64,000 nt of DNA from assembly GCF_023208015.1 (NCBI RefSeq), contig NZ_CP051627.1, forward strand, positions 1,674,001 to 1,738,000, in the 5' to 3' direction. Positions 8,507 to 17,205 of the stretch are shown here, one piece after another. How positions within the stretch are numbered: the stretch's first letter is position 1; the number at the start of each line of letters is the position of its first letter. Source of the stretch: Thermobifida alba (GTDB lineage Bacteria; Actinomycetota; Actinomycetes; Streptosporangiales; Streptosporangiaceae). The notes under the pieces are model-generated. The model was not told the origin of the DNA. It saw only the letters and a program-made list of their open reading frames with translations, and searched no databases. The translations under genes were made by a program, and so were the position numbers.

Positions 8507-10477
8507 TTGAACGGGGACACAAAGCCGAACACCGCTTCCACCTGGTTTGTTCGGCGAAACATGGGGGAATCAGTGCAGTTCAATCTTCTAGGTCCGATAG
8601 AGATCATTCACAATGACGTGAACATCACTCCGACCGCCCCCAAGCCCAGGCAGGTGGTCTCGCTCCTACTGCTGCGCAGGAACACGGTCGTGCAGACACG
8701 TGAACTCATCGACGAACTCTGGCGAGAGTCCCCGCCTCCCAGCGCGATGACCACGCTCCAGACCTACATCTACAAGCTGCGCAAGATCCTCCTGGAACAC
8801 GGCAACGGCGACTGCCTGAGCACGCGGCCCGGAGGTTACATGCTGACCGTGCCCGACACGATGGTCGACCTCTCGCGCTTCGAGAAGGAAGCACACGAGG
8901 GACGACTCCTCCTGGAGTCCGGTGACTCCGAGAAGGCCGCGCGGACACTCCGCAGTGCCTTGGCGCTGTGGCGCGGCCCGGCTCTGCTGGACGTGGCCCA
9001 CGGCGACCTCCTCTCCTCCTACGTGACCCGGCTGGAGGAGTTGCGCTTCCGGACACTGGAGTTGCGCATCGAGGCCGACCTGAGGCTCGGCCACCACAGG
9101 GAGACCATCAGCGAACTCAAGTCTTTGGTCCTCACCCACCCTCTGCACGAAAAACTCCACGCGTCCCTCATGATCGCCCTGAGCCGCTCCGGGCGGCGGC
9201 ACGAGGCATTGGAGATGTACCAGAAGCTCCGTAGGACCATGATCGAGGATCTGGGCTTGGAGCCTGGACACGACCTGAGAGAACTGCACCAGTCGCTGCT
9301 GTCCGACGACTTCGTCCACCCCCCGGCCGAGAAACCCCTTCACAAGCACGCCCCGCAGCAGCGCCGCGCGGTGGAACCGCTCACCGTCCCGCCCCACGGC
9401 ACCGGTCTTTCGAAGAGGACACCGCGCGGGCAGCGGCCCTTTCCCACGCAGCTCCCCCCGGACCTGGCGGACTTCACCGGACACACCGCCGTCCTGGAGA
9501 AGATCACCGCTGGGCTGGCTCCCGGCGATTCCGGCACGCAACCCCCGGTGACCCGCACTGTGGCCATCAGCGGAATGCCCGGTGTCGGCAAGTCCTCTCT
9601 GGCGATCCGCCTCGCGCACAGGCTCAGACCCCGGTTCGAGGACGGTTACCTCTACGTCGACCTTCAAGGCGCGGCCGGAACCCAGGCCACCATCGGTCAC
9701 GTGCTCCAGCAGCTGCTGCAGACGCTCGGGGTCACCCCCGACGGCCTGCCCGCGACTCTGGAGGAGCAGGGCCGGATGTTCCGCTCCCTCTGCTCCAGGA
9801 CACGGCTGCTCATGATCCTCGACGGCGCCTCCTCCACCGCTGACGTCCGCCCCCTGCTCCTGGACGCCCCGAACTGCGCCACGATCATCACCAGTCGCCG
9901 CCGCCTGCACGGCCTCATCGGGGTCTGGAGCGTCGAAATGAGCCCGCTCGGACGCTCCGAGAGCGTCGAGCTGCTCCGCAGCATCGTCGGCGCCTCCCGG
10001 TTGGACCGCGCGCCTCGCGCCGTGGAGCGCTTGGTCAACGCCAGTGGCGGCTTTCCCCCCGCGCTGCGCTCCATCGGGGACCACCTGGCCGCGGCGCCCG
10101 GTCTGCGAATCGACGAAGTGGCGGAACAGCTCCTCGACAGCAGCGGTCCCCCAGACATGCTGCACGTGGGGGGAAGCGACCTGAAATCGCGTTTCGACTC
10201 CTGCTACGCTTCGCTCAACCGAGTTGACCAAAGCGCGTTCCGGCTGCTCAGCATGCTCTCACCGGACGGTTTCCGGATCGGCACCGCCGCAGGCCTCCTC
10301 GGCGTCGACGTCCAAGACGCCGAACACACCCTGGAACGACTGGTCGACCACCACCTGATCACCGTCTCCCACGGAGACGACGGCCAAGCCCACTACACGC
10401 TCCCTCAACCCCTCCTCAACTACGCCCGGGAGCGCCTCGCGCACACCCTTGAGAACTCCCAGGCCACCGCCATCTGA
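8507..10477 (+). CDS. AfsR/SARP-family transcriptional activator with NB-ARC-type ATPase
   Basis: Likely pathway activator of the cluster, about 656 residues. Domains are an OmpR-like winged helix (about residues 23-115, VQFNLLGPIEI to GGYMLTVPD), a bacterial transcriptional activation domain (about 120-265, ending RRTMIEDLGLEPGHDLREL), a linker, and an NB-ARC-type ATPase with Walker A GMPGVGKS at 356-363 and TRLLMILDGA as Walker B. The C-terminal TPR region of full-length AfsR is absent. I use the TTG at 8507, which has AAAGGGTGG just upstream. A GTG at 8573 (GGGGGAATCA before it) would start right at the SARP fold and is a real alternative. It stands alone at the left edge, behind a strong promoter. 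Candidate target sites lie at 17060, 29718 and 42819. Confidence 0.9.
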   Translation: MNGDTKPNTASTWFVRRNMGESVQFNLLGPIEIIHNDVNITPTAPKPRQVVSLLLLRRNTVVQTRELIDELWRESPPPSAMTTLQTYIYKLRKILLEHGNGDCLSTRPGGYMLTVPDTMVDLSRFEKEAHEGRLLLESGDSEKAARTLRSALALWRGPALLDVAHGDLLSSYVTRLEELRFRTLELRIEADLRLGHHRETISELKSLVLTHPLHEKLHASLMIALSRSGRRHEALEMYQKLRRTMIEDLGLEPGHDLRELHQSLLSDDFVHPPAEKPLHKHAPQQRRAVEPLTVPPHGTGLSKRTPRGQRPFPTQLPPDLADFTGHTAVLEKITAGLAPGDSGTQPPVTRTVAISGMPGVGKSSLAIRLAHRLRPRFEDGYLYVDLQGAAGTQATIGHVLQQLLQTLGVTPDGLPATLEEQGRMFRSLCSRTRLLMILDGASSTADVRPLLLDAPNCATIITSRRRLHGLIGVWSVEMSPLGRSESVELLRSIVGASRLDRAPRAVERLVNASGGFPPALRSIGDHLAAAPGLRIDEVAEQLLDSSGPPDMLHVGGSDLKSRFDSCYASLNRVDQSAFRLLSMLSPDGFRIGTAAGLLGVDVQDAEHTLERLVDHHLITVSHGDDGQAHYTLPQPLLNYARERLAHTLENSQATAI

Positions 10478-10903
10478 CTCCCTGGACCCACGCGGCGCCC
10501 CGCGGCCTCCACCGAACTCGCACTCCGCTCCTCCCCCAAAGCCGAGTGCGGTCGAATAAGCCCCGCGGGAGAGCGCTGAAGCACAGCCCCACTCCCCGAC
10601 TCCGCCGTGCGGGGCCGGTCCCGGAACCGTGCGACGGCCAGGGCTTCAACAGGTCCGTAGGCGCAGGGCGATTCCGGCGGCCCCGTACCGTCGCCCAGCC
10701 CAGGACCGCACAGGAGCGGAAACGCTTGTGCGGGCGCGGCTGGAGCGAACGCCACGGGCGCCCTCGTCCTCCCCGGTGGCCGGCGCCGCCACCGCTTCCC
10801 CTCACGCACGGGTCAAGCGGAGTTCCACGGATCCGCGATCCGGATCAGCCATCGTCGTGTGCAGCGGTCCGGCAGGGCCGGCTACAAGAAGCGAGGAGGA
10901 AGC
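10478..10903. other. Intergenic region between SARP gene and SnoaL-like gene
   Basis: A 426-bp gap without a credible gene. It has a weak hairpin CGCACTC/GAGTGCG (10519-10550, long loop) shortly after the SARP stop that may act as a terminator. No clear promoter motif was seen. Confidence 0.4.
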
Positions 10904-11338
10904 ATGAGCCACCAGGTGGAGAGCGTCCGCAGGTTGATCGCGGCGATCAATACCGGCAAGACCGACGACGTGGACGAGTACATCCACGAGGAGTACCTGA
11001 ACCCCGCGACGCTCGAACACGGCATCGCCCAGGGGCCTCAGGCCTTCGCCCAGATCGTCGGCTGGGTGAAGGCGACCTTCTCCGAGGAGGCCCATCTGGA
11101 GGAGGTCCGTATCGAAGAGCGTGGCGAGTGGGTCAAGGCGTACCTGGTCCTCTACGGCCGCCACGTCGGCAACCTCGTCGGCATGGCACCCACGGGACGC
11201 AGGTTCGCCGGCGAGCAGGTCCATCTGTTCCGCTTCGTGGACGGCAAGATCCGGGACCATCGCGACTGGCCCGCCTTCCAGAGCACTCTCCGCCAACTGG
11301 GTGACCCCTGGCCGGAGAAGGGCGGCTGGCGTCCGTGA
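10904..11338 (+). CDS. SnoaL-like polyketide (ester) cyclase
   Basis: A 144-residue NTF2-fold protein. SnoaL-family enzymes close the last ring of anthracyclines by intramolecular aldol condensation of the nogalonic or aklanonic acid methyl ester. Recognisable family elements are VRRLIAAINTGKTDDVDEYIHEEY at the start, and the closing HLFRFVDGKIRDHRDW with the histidine/aspartate pair of the active pocket. The ATG at 10904 follows GAGGAGGA. It is followed by the N-methyltransferase gene 70 bp downstream, probably co-transcribed. The aldol-cyclase role is inferred from the anthracycline-type gene set. SnoaL-like proteins can also act as hydroxylase partners. Confidence 0.8.
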   Translation: MSHQVESVRRLIAAINTGKTDDVDEYIHEEYLNPATLEHGIAQGPQAFAQIVGWVKATFSEEAHLEEVRIEERGEWVKAYLVLYGRHVGNLVGMAPTGRRFAGEQVHLFRFVDGKIRDHRDWPAFQSTLRQLGDPWPEKGGWRP

Positions 11339-11408
11339 CCGCGGACGATGACGCAGGGCAGCGAGGAGGGGCAGGGCGCTCCCCGACCGAACCCCCGTGA
11401 GGACAGCC

Positions 11409-12137
11409 ATGTACACAGCCGACCTGGCAGAGGTATACCACCTCATCTACACCGGCCGGGGCAAGGACTACGCAACCGAAGCCAGGACCGTTGAGAAGCT
11501 GGTCCGCGCCCACAGCCCCGAAGCCGACTCCCTCCTCGACGTCGCGTGCGGGACGGGTGCCCACCTGGCCGCGTTCCAGTCCCGCTTCAGCCGCGTCGAG
11601 GGGCTGGAGTTCTCCCCGGACATGATCGCCGAGGCCCGCTCCCGGCGCCCCGGAATCACGATCTCCCGGGGCGACATGCGCGACTTCGACCTCGGCCGCC
11701 GCTTCGACACCGTCATCTGCATGGCGAGTTCGATCGCCTACCTGCGCTCCACCGGCGAACTGGGCCAAACGGTGGCCGCGATGGCACGTCACCTGAGACC
11801 GGGGGGAGTCATCGTCCTGGAACCGTGGGTCTTCCCCGAGAACTTCATCCCCGGCTACGTGGCGGCGGACATCGCCAGGGACGGCGACCGCACGGTCGCC
11901 CGCGTGTCCCACTCGCATCGCCGGGGCAGGAAGGTGCCGATGGTGGTGCACTACATCGTTGCCGATGCCCAGACCGGAATCCGCCACTTCACCGACACCC
12001 ACACCCTGAGGCTCTTCGAACAGTCCGAGTACGAGTCCGCATTCGACCGCGCGGGCTGCGACGTCCACTACGAGCGCGACGCTCGCTTCCCTCTCGGCCT
12101 CTTCATCGGCCACGCACGCGTCCCGAACGAACGCTGA
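11409..12137 (+). CDS. dTDP-aminosugar N-methyltransferase (DesVI/TylM1 type)
   Basis: SAM-dependent methyltransferase of 242 residues that would methylate the amino group of a dTDP-3-amino (or 4-amino) deoxyhexose. Family hallmarks are the N-terminal MYTADLAEVYHLIYTGRGKDY and the SAM motif LLDVACGTGAHLAAF (about residues 42-56). Other typical segments are GDMRDFDLGRRFDTVICMASSIAYL and GGVIVLEPWVFPENF. The length equals that of DesVI-type enzymes. The ATG at 11409 is preferred over the in-frame GTG at 11397. A second copy lies at 27991. Two copies may mean two different aminosugars or sequential mono- and dimethylation. A strong bidirectional terminator follows. Confidence 0.88.
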   Translation: MYTADLAEVYHLIYTGRGKDYATEARTVEKLVRAHSPEADSLLDVACGTGAHLAAFQSRFSRVEGLEFSPDMIAEARSRRPGITISRGDMRDFDLGRRFDTVICMASSIAYLRSTGELGQTVAAMARHLRPGGVIVLEPWVFPENFIPGYVAADIARDGDRTVARVSHSHRRGRKVPMVVHYIVADAQTGIRHFTDTHTLRLFEQSEYESAFDRAGCDVHYERDARFPLGLFIGHARVPNER

Positions 12138-12142
12138 CCGGT

Positions 12143-12171
12143 CCTGACCGGGGCCTGGGGCCCCGGTCAGG
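12143..12171. terminator. Bidirectional hairpin terminator
   Basis: A perfect 13-bp stem, CCTGACCGGGGCC (12143-12155) and GGCCCCGGTCAGG (12159-12171), with loop TGG. It lies exactly between the convergent N-methyltransferase and 4-ketoreductase genes, overlapping the stop of the latter. Confidence 0.75.
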
Positions 12172-13165
12172 CCGCGTCCTGCTCCCAGGCCTCGCGCAGC
12201 GACACCTCAAGCGGAGTACGTGCCCGCCACCCCAACAGGTCCCACGCCTCCTCGACGTCCACCCGGATCCAATCGCCGCCGAGGCTCGCCACCGGCTGCC
12301 CGGTGTCACGGACCGCTCCCTCCGACAGCCCCGCCGCCCGGGTGAACAGTCGCACCAGGGTACGGATCTCGACGGCCCTGCCGCTGCCAAGATTCACCGC
12401 CCGGCCGACGGCCTCGGGCACCACAGCGGCTCGCAGGACGCCGTCGGCGGCATCACGCACGTCCACGAAGTCGCGGTGGGCCTTGGCAACGGCCACTCTG
12501 ACGGTGCGACCGGACCGCGCCGATTCCCGCAGAGCGGCCAGGAGTTTGCCGAAAAAGGTGGCCGGCGAAGGATGGGGGCCGCACAAGTTGGGAAGACGAA
12601 CCACCGTGGCGTCCACCCGGCCGGCGCGGGCGGCCCGAAGCACCGCGAGCGACCCGACCAGCCGCGTCCTGTCGTAAACGGTCCGGGGGGTCAGCGGCGT
12701 AGCGGCGCACAGCGACGTCCCCGGCGACTGCGGTCCGTACTCCAGCACCGTGCTCACATGCACCAGGCGCGGCCGGTGTGCCAGACCCGCCACCGCCGAA
12801 AGGAGAGTGTCGACGAGGTGAACGTTGGAAGCGGCCATCTCCTCCTCGGTGCGCTCCCAGCCGTCGGTGGCGTTGGCCGAGTCCACGGCGTTGACGACCA
12901 CGTCGGCGCGGAACTCCTCGAGCAGGGCCGCGACCTGCCCGCGCGAGGCGTGGGCCACGTCCATACGTCGGAACTCCCCGCCGCGGATGTGGGACACGGG
13001 CGTCCGCGCGACCGCGAGCACGTCGTGCCCGCGTCTCCTGGCCAGGGAGTGCAGGTGGCGGCCCAGCCATCCGGTGCCGCCCAGGACGACGACGCGCCGG
13101 GGGCCTTCCCCGGCCTGGACGGTCGGGCTCAGACGATGCGCACGTCGGGGACGTAGAGGATCCAC
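12167..13165 (-). CDS. NAD(P)-dependent dTDP-4-ketohexose reductase/epimerase
   Basis: Extended short-chain dehydrogenase of 332 residues. The dinucleotide motif is VVVLGGTGWLGRHL near the N-terminus, followed by DVVVNAVDSAN, the catalytic serine region VHVSTVLEYGP, a YDRTR Tyr-X-X-X-Arg pattern (the usual lysine is replaced by Arg in TVYDRTRLVGS), and RDFVDVRDAADGVLRA. Such enzymes reduce the C-4 ketone at the end of deoxysugar pathways. It is last in the operon aux protein, GT, C-methyltransferase, reductase, and overlaps the C-methyltransferase by 37 bp from the GTG at 13165 (GGAAGGGGG upstream). An earlier GTG at 13225 is possible. The Lys-to-Arg change could alter activity. Confidence 0.78.
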   Translation of the reverse strand: MDPLRPRRAHRLSPTVQAGEGPRRVVVLGGTGWLGRHLHSLARRRGHDVLAVARTPVSHIRGGEFRRMDVAHASRGQVAALLEEFRADVVVNAVDSANATDGWERTEEEMAASNVHLVDTLLSAVAGLAHRPRLVHVSTVLEYGPQSPGTSLCAATPLTPRTVYDRTRLVGSLAVLRAARAGRVDATVVRLPNLCGPHPSPATFFGKLLAALRESARSGRTVRVAVAKAHRDFVDVRDAADGVLRAAVVPEAVGRAVNLGSGRAVEIRTLVRLFTRAAGLSEGAVRDTGQPVASLGGDWIRVDVEEAWDLLGWRARTPLEVSLREAWEQDAA

Positions 13166-14346
13166 TTGCCCCCTTCCTGCCGGAAGCGCTGCTCCTTGGC
13201 CATGATCTCCTCCGAGTGGTTCCACGCGAAGAGCAGCGCGTAGTCGGGATAGGGGTCGGCGAAGGAGTCGGGGGTGCGCACCGGGATGTGGCTTCCCGGT
13301 GTGAGGCGTCCCTGCTTCGTCGGAGTCGTGTCACTGATGTAGGGCAGCAGGTCCGGGCCGATGCCGCAGTAGTTGAGCACGGTCGCGCTCTTGGCCGTGG
13401 CCCCGTATCCGGCGACGGTCTTCCCGGCCGCACGCAGTTCGCGCAGCAGGGCGACCAGACGCTCGCGGATCCCCCGGGCCCGCTCCGCGAAGCCGCGCAG
13501 GACCTCCAGAGTGGCGAGCCCGCGCCGCTCCTCCTCGGCGAGCAGTTCGTGCACCTCGCGGGCCACCGGTCTGCGCCCCTTCCGGGCCAGGGTGTAGCGC
13601 ACCTCCCCGCCGTGGACCGGCAGGCGCTCGGCGTTGACCAGCTCGAAACCGAAGCGCCGCGCCATGGCGTCCACGGAGGTCACCGAGAAGAGGTAGAAGT
13701 GCTCGTCGTAGATCTGGTCGAAGGAGGTGCGGTCGATGACGTCACCGAGGTAGGGGTCCTCGAACACGAACACGCCGTCAGGACCGAGGAGGGCGTCGAC
13801 ACCGCGGAAGATCGAGTCCATGTAGGGGATGTGGCACACGGTGTTGGCCGCGTAGACGACGTCCGCCGCTCCGTCGGTCTTGCGGATGGTCAGCGCAGAC
13901 GACTCCTGGAAGAATTCGGTTGTCACCCTGACCCCGTCCGCGCGGGCAAGCTGCGCGACGCCTCCCGAGGGCTCCACGCCCAGGTGCCGCACCCCTGCCC
14001 GCGAGATCGTCTTCAGCATGATCCCGTCGTTGCAGCCGATCTCGACGATGAACGGATCCCCCTGGGAGAGCTCGCCCGCCAACAACTCCTCGGCGGTGCG
14101 TTCGAAGTGGCGGCGCATCCTCGTGGAACCGGACGAGCGGTAGGGGTAGTCCTCGTGAAACATCCGGGTCCGGGGGACCTCCTCGACCAACTGCACCATG
14201 GCGCAGGAGGAGCACACCCCCACGGCGAGCCGGAAGAAGTACTCATCGTCGCGGCCGTCGGGTCCGAGGAACGCGTCGGACAGCGGTTGGCGGCCGAAAT
14301 CGCAGAATTCCTCCACCCGACCATCACAGATACGGCATGCGAGCAT
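13129..14346 (-). CDS. dTDP-ketohexose C-methyltransferase (EvaC/TylCIII type), copy 1
   Basis: A 405-residue SAM-dependent C-methyltransferase that places a methyl branch on C-3 of a 4-keto deoxysugar. It shows the three-part family layout: an N-terminal zinc-binding domain with two Cys pairs (CRIC at residue 4 and CSSC at 45), a central SAM fold with VEIGCNDGIMLK, and a C-terminal half with GKTVAGYGATAKSATVLNYCGI and ISDTTPTKQGRLTPG, characteristic of this family. A second copy at 22940 is clearly divergent. The ATG at 14346 has a GGGG-type ribosome site. The product sugar is therefore 3-C-branched, such as vancosamine or axenose, but which one cannot be decided here. Confidence 0.88.
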   Translation of the reverse strand: MLACRICDGRVEEFCDFGRQPLSDAFLGPDGRDDEYFFRLAVGVCSSCAMVQLVEEVPRTRMFHEDYPYRSSGSTRMRRHFERTAEELLAGELSQGDPFIVEIGCNDGIMLKTISRAGVRHLGVEPSGGVAQLARADGVRVTTEFFQESSALTIRKTDGAADVVYAANTVCHIPYMDSIFRGVDALLGPDGVFVFEDPYLGDVIDRTSFDQIYDEHFYLFSVTSVDAMARRFGFELVNAERLPVHGGEVRYTLARKGRRPVAREVHELLAEEERRGLATLEVLRGFAERARGIRERLVALLRELRAAGKTVAGYGATAKSATVLNYCGIGPDLLPYISDTTPTKQGRLTPGSHIPVRTPDSFADPYPDYALLFAWNHSEEIMAKEQRFRQEGGKWILYVPDVRIV

Positions 14347-14484
14347 CGTGTCAACCCCATCTCACGTCGGCGGCCCTGGTCGCGGGTGTGCCGCCTTCAG
14401 CTGCCGGCTCCCCGGCGACCCTCTGTCCCAGGCGGACCCAGCATGCGCGGCGCGGCTCGCGTCGTCCTCAATGTGCGCTGGACG

Positions 14485-15783
14485 CTACCGGCCCCGGACG
14501 GCCGAAGCCGGTCGGCGCAACCGCGTCAACTCCTCCAAGGCGGGCACGGCGTCGTTCGGTGCGGGCATGGCGAGCATCTCCCGGCGGACCCGCTGCGCCG
14601 CCTCCCGGTACGAGGGCTCGCGGAGCACCCTCAGCACGCTCGAACGCAGGGTCCGGGCGTTCAGTCGGCGCAGCGGAAGGGAGAGCACGGCTCCCGACAT
14701 CTCGTAGTCGGCCCCCATCGACTCGGTGACCCATTCGTATCCGCACAGGAGAACCTGCGGTACGCCGTACAGTTCCGCGGTGAGTTTGGTCTGGTAGCCG
14801 CCGTGGTGCACGACAGCCGAACAGGTGGGGAGGACGGCGTCCAGCGGAAGGTAGTCGGCGACGACCACGTCCGCGGGGAGCGGAGGCATCTGCTCGCGCT
14901 GCTGCGGGGTGACAGCGGCGACGATTTCGACGGACTCGCCGGCCATCGCGGTAAAGAAGGAGAAGAGCACCTCGGTCAGGTCGAACAAGGCGTACTCGGC
15001 CTCAGCGATGGAGGTGCCCAGCGTCAGGCAGACCCGGGGCCGGTTCGGCGGCGGCAGGGCCGAGGCCGTGCGGCCTTTCCCGTAGTCGGAGGGCACATAG
15101 CGCACGGGGACCGTGGGAACCGGGGCGTCTGTGCGTGTGCTGGGCGCTCTGGTGTCGATGGTCCACTGCCCGGTCAGCAAGGACTCCTCGAAGCCGGAGG
15201 GGCTTTCCACGTCTTCCAGGAGCGCTCCCAGCCATTCGGCGGTGGGGTCCTCGCGCTGCTCGGGCGGTCGCTCCCCGGCCAGACGCAGGAAGTCGGTGCG
15301 AGTACGCACCTGCATCGACAGCTCGGGACCCGACACCATGCGGGCGTGCGCCGCTCCCGAGGCCACAGCCGCGACCGAAGCGGCGAAACACGTGTTCTCC
15401 CAGATCACCAGGTCGGGCTGCCAGCCGCGGGCCAGGGCGGTCAACGCCCGCACGAGAGTGATGTGGTTCAGGCGGGCGTAGAGGCAGGGAACCAGGATGC
15501 TCTCCTGCGCGAGAAGCTCCTCCCAGGTGGGCGGGGAGCCATCGGGCCCGCGTGTGCCGACGGCGGTGTAGTGGGCGATGGACTGGCGGTGGAAGTCGTC
15601 AAGCAGCTCCCAGATGGGCGGGGCGTCCAGCGGTGCCGTGGGCAGTCCGCTGCGGACCACGTCCTGGAGGACCGACCGCTTGCAGGCGGCGAGCACCTCG
15701 TGGCCAGCGGCCCGCAGCGCCCAGGCCATCGGGACGAGCTGATTGAAGTGAGACCCCTCGAACGCGGTGAAGAGAACCCTCAT
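14485..15783 (-). CDS. Activator-dependent family glycosyltransferase, GT-A of cluster
   Basis: GT1-family (GT-B fold) glycosyltransferase of 432 residues. It has the usual MRVLFTAFEGSHFNQLVPMAWAL start, the WQPDLVIWENTCFAA acceptor-domain strand, RPRVCLTLGTS at the linker, and the donor-binding HHGGYQTKL near residue 333. The start ATG overlaps the stop of the P450-like partner gene as ATGA, the same pairing seen for DesVIII/DesVII and EryCII/EryCIII, so this enzyme probably needs that partner for activity. Its HHGG is followed by YQT rather than the common AGT/SGT seen in the other enzymes here, so donor specificity may differ. Confidence 0.9.
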   Translation of the reverse strand: MRVLFTAFEGSHFNQLVPMAWALRAAGHEVLAACKRSVLQDVVRSGLPTAPLDAPPIWELLDDFHRQSIAHYTAVGTRGPDGSPPTWEELLAQESILVPCLYARLNHITLVRALTALARGWQPDLVIWENTCFAASVAAVASGAAHARMVSGPELSMQVRTRTDFLRLAGERPPEQREDPTAEWLGALLEDVESPSGFEESLLTGQWTIDTRAPSTRTDAPVPTVPVRYVPSDYGKGRTASALPPPNRPRVCLTLGTSIAEAEYALFDLTEVLFSFFTAMAGESVEIVAAVTPQQREQMPPLPADVVVADYLPLDAVLPTCSAVVHHGGYQTKLTAELYGVPQVLLCGYEWVTESMGADYEMSGAVLSLPLRRLNARTLRSSVLRVLREPSYREAAQRVRREMLAMPAPNDAVPALEELTRLRRPASAVRGR

Positions 15784-16973
15784 TGCGCGACCTCCGCGTG
15801 CTCGTGCGCGGCACGTCCCGCTGGCCACCGCCCGGGCGGCCCGTCCAGCACCACCGCGGGAAAACGCGCGATCCGGCCCGTCACCGCAGCCCTGGCGGCG
15901 TAGACGACGGAGGGCGGGCGGGAGTCGCGCGAGGCGCCCCGCGCCCCGCGCGTGGCCGCACGGCGCGCCAGACCGCGCACCACCGCTTCGGCACAGGTGT
16001 GCGCGAACGGGGCCAGCACACGGTCGTAGGGACCGAGCGGTAGCGCCGCCTCGCGGGTTCTGCCGGGGCCGCAGGGGTCGAAGCGGTCGGGTTCCGGGTA
16101 GACCGACGGGTCGCGGTTGGCGGCCGCGATCACGACGGCGACACGTTCACCCGCGGCTATCGACGCGCCAGGCGTGCGTAGAGCGCGCGGCAGGGTTCCC
16201 TCCCACAGCCGCACCGGCGGGTGCAGGCGACGCACTTCGTCCACGATTCGGCGGGTGCGCTCGGAGTCGTCGGCCACCCCCTCGACCTCCCCGGTAGTCC
16301 CGAACACCGTACGCACCGTGTGCACGACCAAGCCAGCGGCCGCGGGGGCCCCGGCAGCCGTGAGAAGCACGAGCAGGTCGGCGGCGGGAGACCGCGTCTG
16401 TTGGCCCACCGCGCGGACCGCGGCGAGCGCGTCGGACGCGGCGCGGTGGTCCGACAGTCGTTGAGGGCAGAACAACGCGTCGACCGCCGCGGCGGCCGCC
16501 GGGACCACGAGGGCGAGACGGTCGCGCTGCGCGGTGGACAGGCCGAACCCCTCGGCGATGACCGCCGCGGCGGTCCGTACGGTCAGTTCGACCAAGTCGG
16601 CGCGGAGCCGGGCCCCGGCGATGTACGTGGCGGCCAGGCGGTCCGAATGCTCCTGAGCCGCCGCGATCGGCGCCTCCGCGGCGGCGGCCACCCGGTCGAA
16701 CCAGGCGCCGTCCGTGTGGGCCGCACGGTCCGGGGGCAGCGCTTCGGCGGGAAGCGCCTCCAGCACGGCTCTGCTCATGTCGTATCCGGCGACCACCAGG
16801 GGGCCGAGCGCGCTGCGCCGCGGCGCGGCCCCTGCGAAGGACCGTGCCTTCGCCCACCCCGCGGCCTGGACGGAACCGTCGGCGCACAGCAGCGCGGCGT
16901 AGGGGTCGCCCCTGAGCCGGCAGAGCCACTGGCCGGCGCGCTGTTCGTGCAGCGACTCCACGTCTTCGATCAC
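15780..16973 (-). CDS. P450-derived glycosyltransferase auxiliary protein, copy 1
   Basis: A 397-residue protein related to cytochromes P450 of the DesVIII/EryCII/DnrQ group, which bind and activate their cognate glycosyltransferase rather than oxidise. Visible are the N-terminal GQWLCRLRGDPYAALL, an ExxR-like region in RRIVDEVRRLHPPVRLWEGTL, and RDPSVYPEPDRFDP before the former heme loop. That loop reads LAPFAHTCAEAVVRGLAR: the histidine and cysteine of the P450 HxC pattern survive but the surrounding glycines are gone. The GTG at 16973 follows GGCGGAGAA. The gene heads a four-gene operon and lies divergent from the NmrA-like gene. Heme binding is unlikely but not excluded. Confidence 0.82.
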   Translation of the reverse strand: MIEDVESLHEQRAGQWLCRLRGDPYAALLCADGSVQAAGWAKARSFAGAAPRRSALGPLVVAGYDMSRAVLEALPAEALPPDRAAHTDGAWFDRVAAAAEAPIAAAQEHSDRLAATYIAGARLRADLVELTVRTAAAVIAEGFGLSTAQRDRLALVVPAAAAAVDALFCPQRLSDHRAASDALAAVRAVGQQTRSPAADLLVLLTAAGAPAAAGLVVHTVRTVFGTTGEVEGVADDSERTRRIVDEVRRLHPPVRLWEGTLPRALRTPGASIAAGERVAVVIAAANRDPSVYPEPDRFDPCGPGRTREAALPLGPYDRVLAPFAHTCAEAVVRGLARRAATRGARGASRDSRPPSVVYAARAAVTGRIARFPAVVLDGPPGRWPAGRAAHEHAEVAQ

Positions 16974-17059
16974 TTCTCCGCCTTTCCGCCCCTCGGTGGC
17001 CTTGTGGCTGCACCGGTTCGAGGGGCAGGACGAATACAGCGGACAATGGTCTTCGGTCG

Positions 17060-17077
17060 AACTCGAAAACCACTTGA
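17060..17077 (-). promoter_or_regulatory. Candidate SARP binding site (heptamers 11 bp apart)
   Basis: On the minus strand TCAAGTG-gttt-TCGAGTT, two related heptamers with 4-bp spacing, the geometry used by SARP regulators such as DnrI and ActII-ORF4. It is oriented towards the operon starting at 16973. Two other pairs with the same layout occur at 29718 and 42819. Confidence 0.5.
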
Positions 17078-17126
17078 GTTTTCCTTGGAAACCGGAACCA
17101 GATTTCCTTATCCGGCAAAAGGGATT

Positions 17127-17167
17127 TTGTACACCCGGTTTTCTTCTCGTAGAGTGGCCACGAGAAG
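17127..17167 (+). promoter_or_regulatory. Promoter of the NmrA-like gene with overlapping operator-like palindrome
   Basis: TTGTAC (17127-17132), 17-bp spacer and TAGAGT (17150-17155) form a plausible promoter, giving a transcript start near 17162. A perfect inverted repeat CTTCTCGT (17143-17150) / ACGAGAAG (17160-17167) straddles the -10 element, a position expected for repression. Confidence 0.5.
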
Positions 17168-17205
17168 AGTCATTCACTGGCGTAATGATTGGGCGGTGGA
17201 GTCGC

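Noticed and set aside
13216-15903. 895-codon plus-strand frame
   Set aside because: It runs antisense through the C-methyltransferase and glycosyltransferase genes and has no family pattern.
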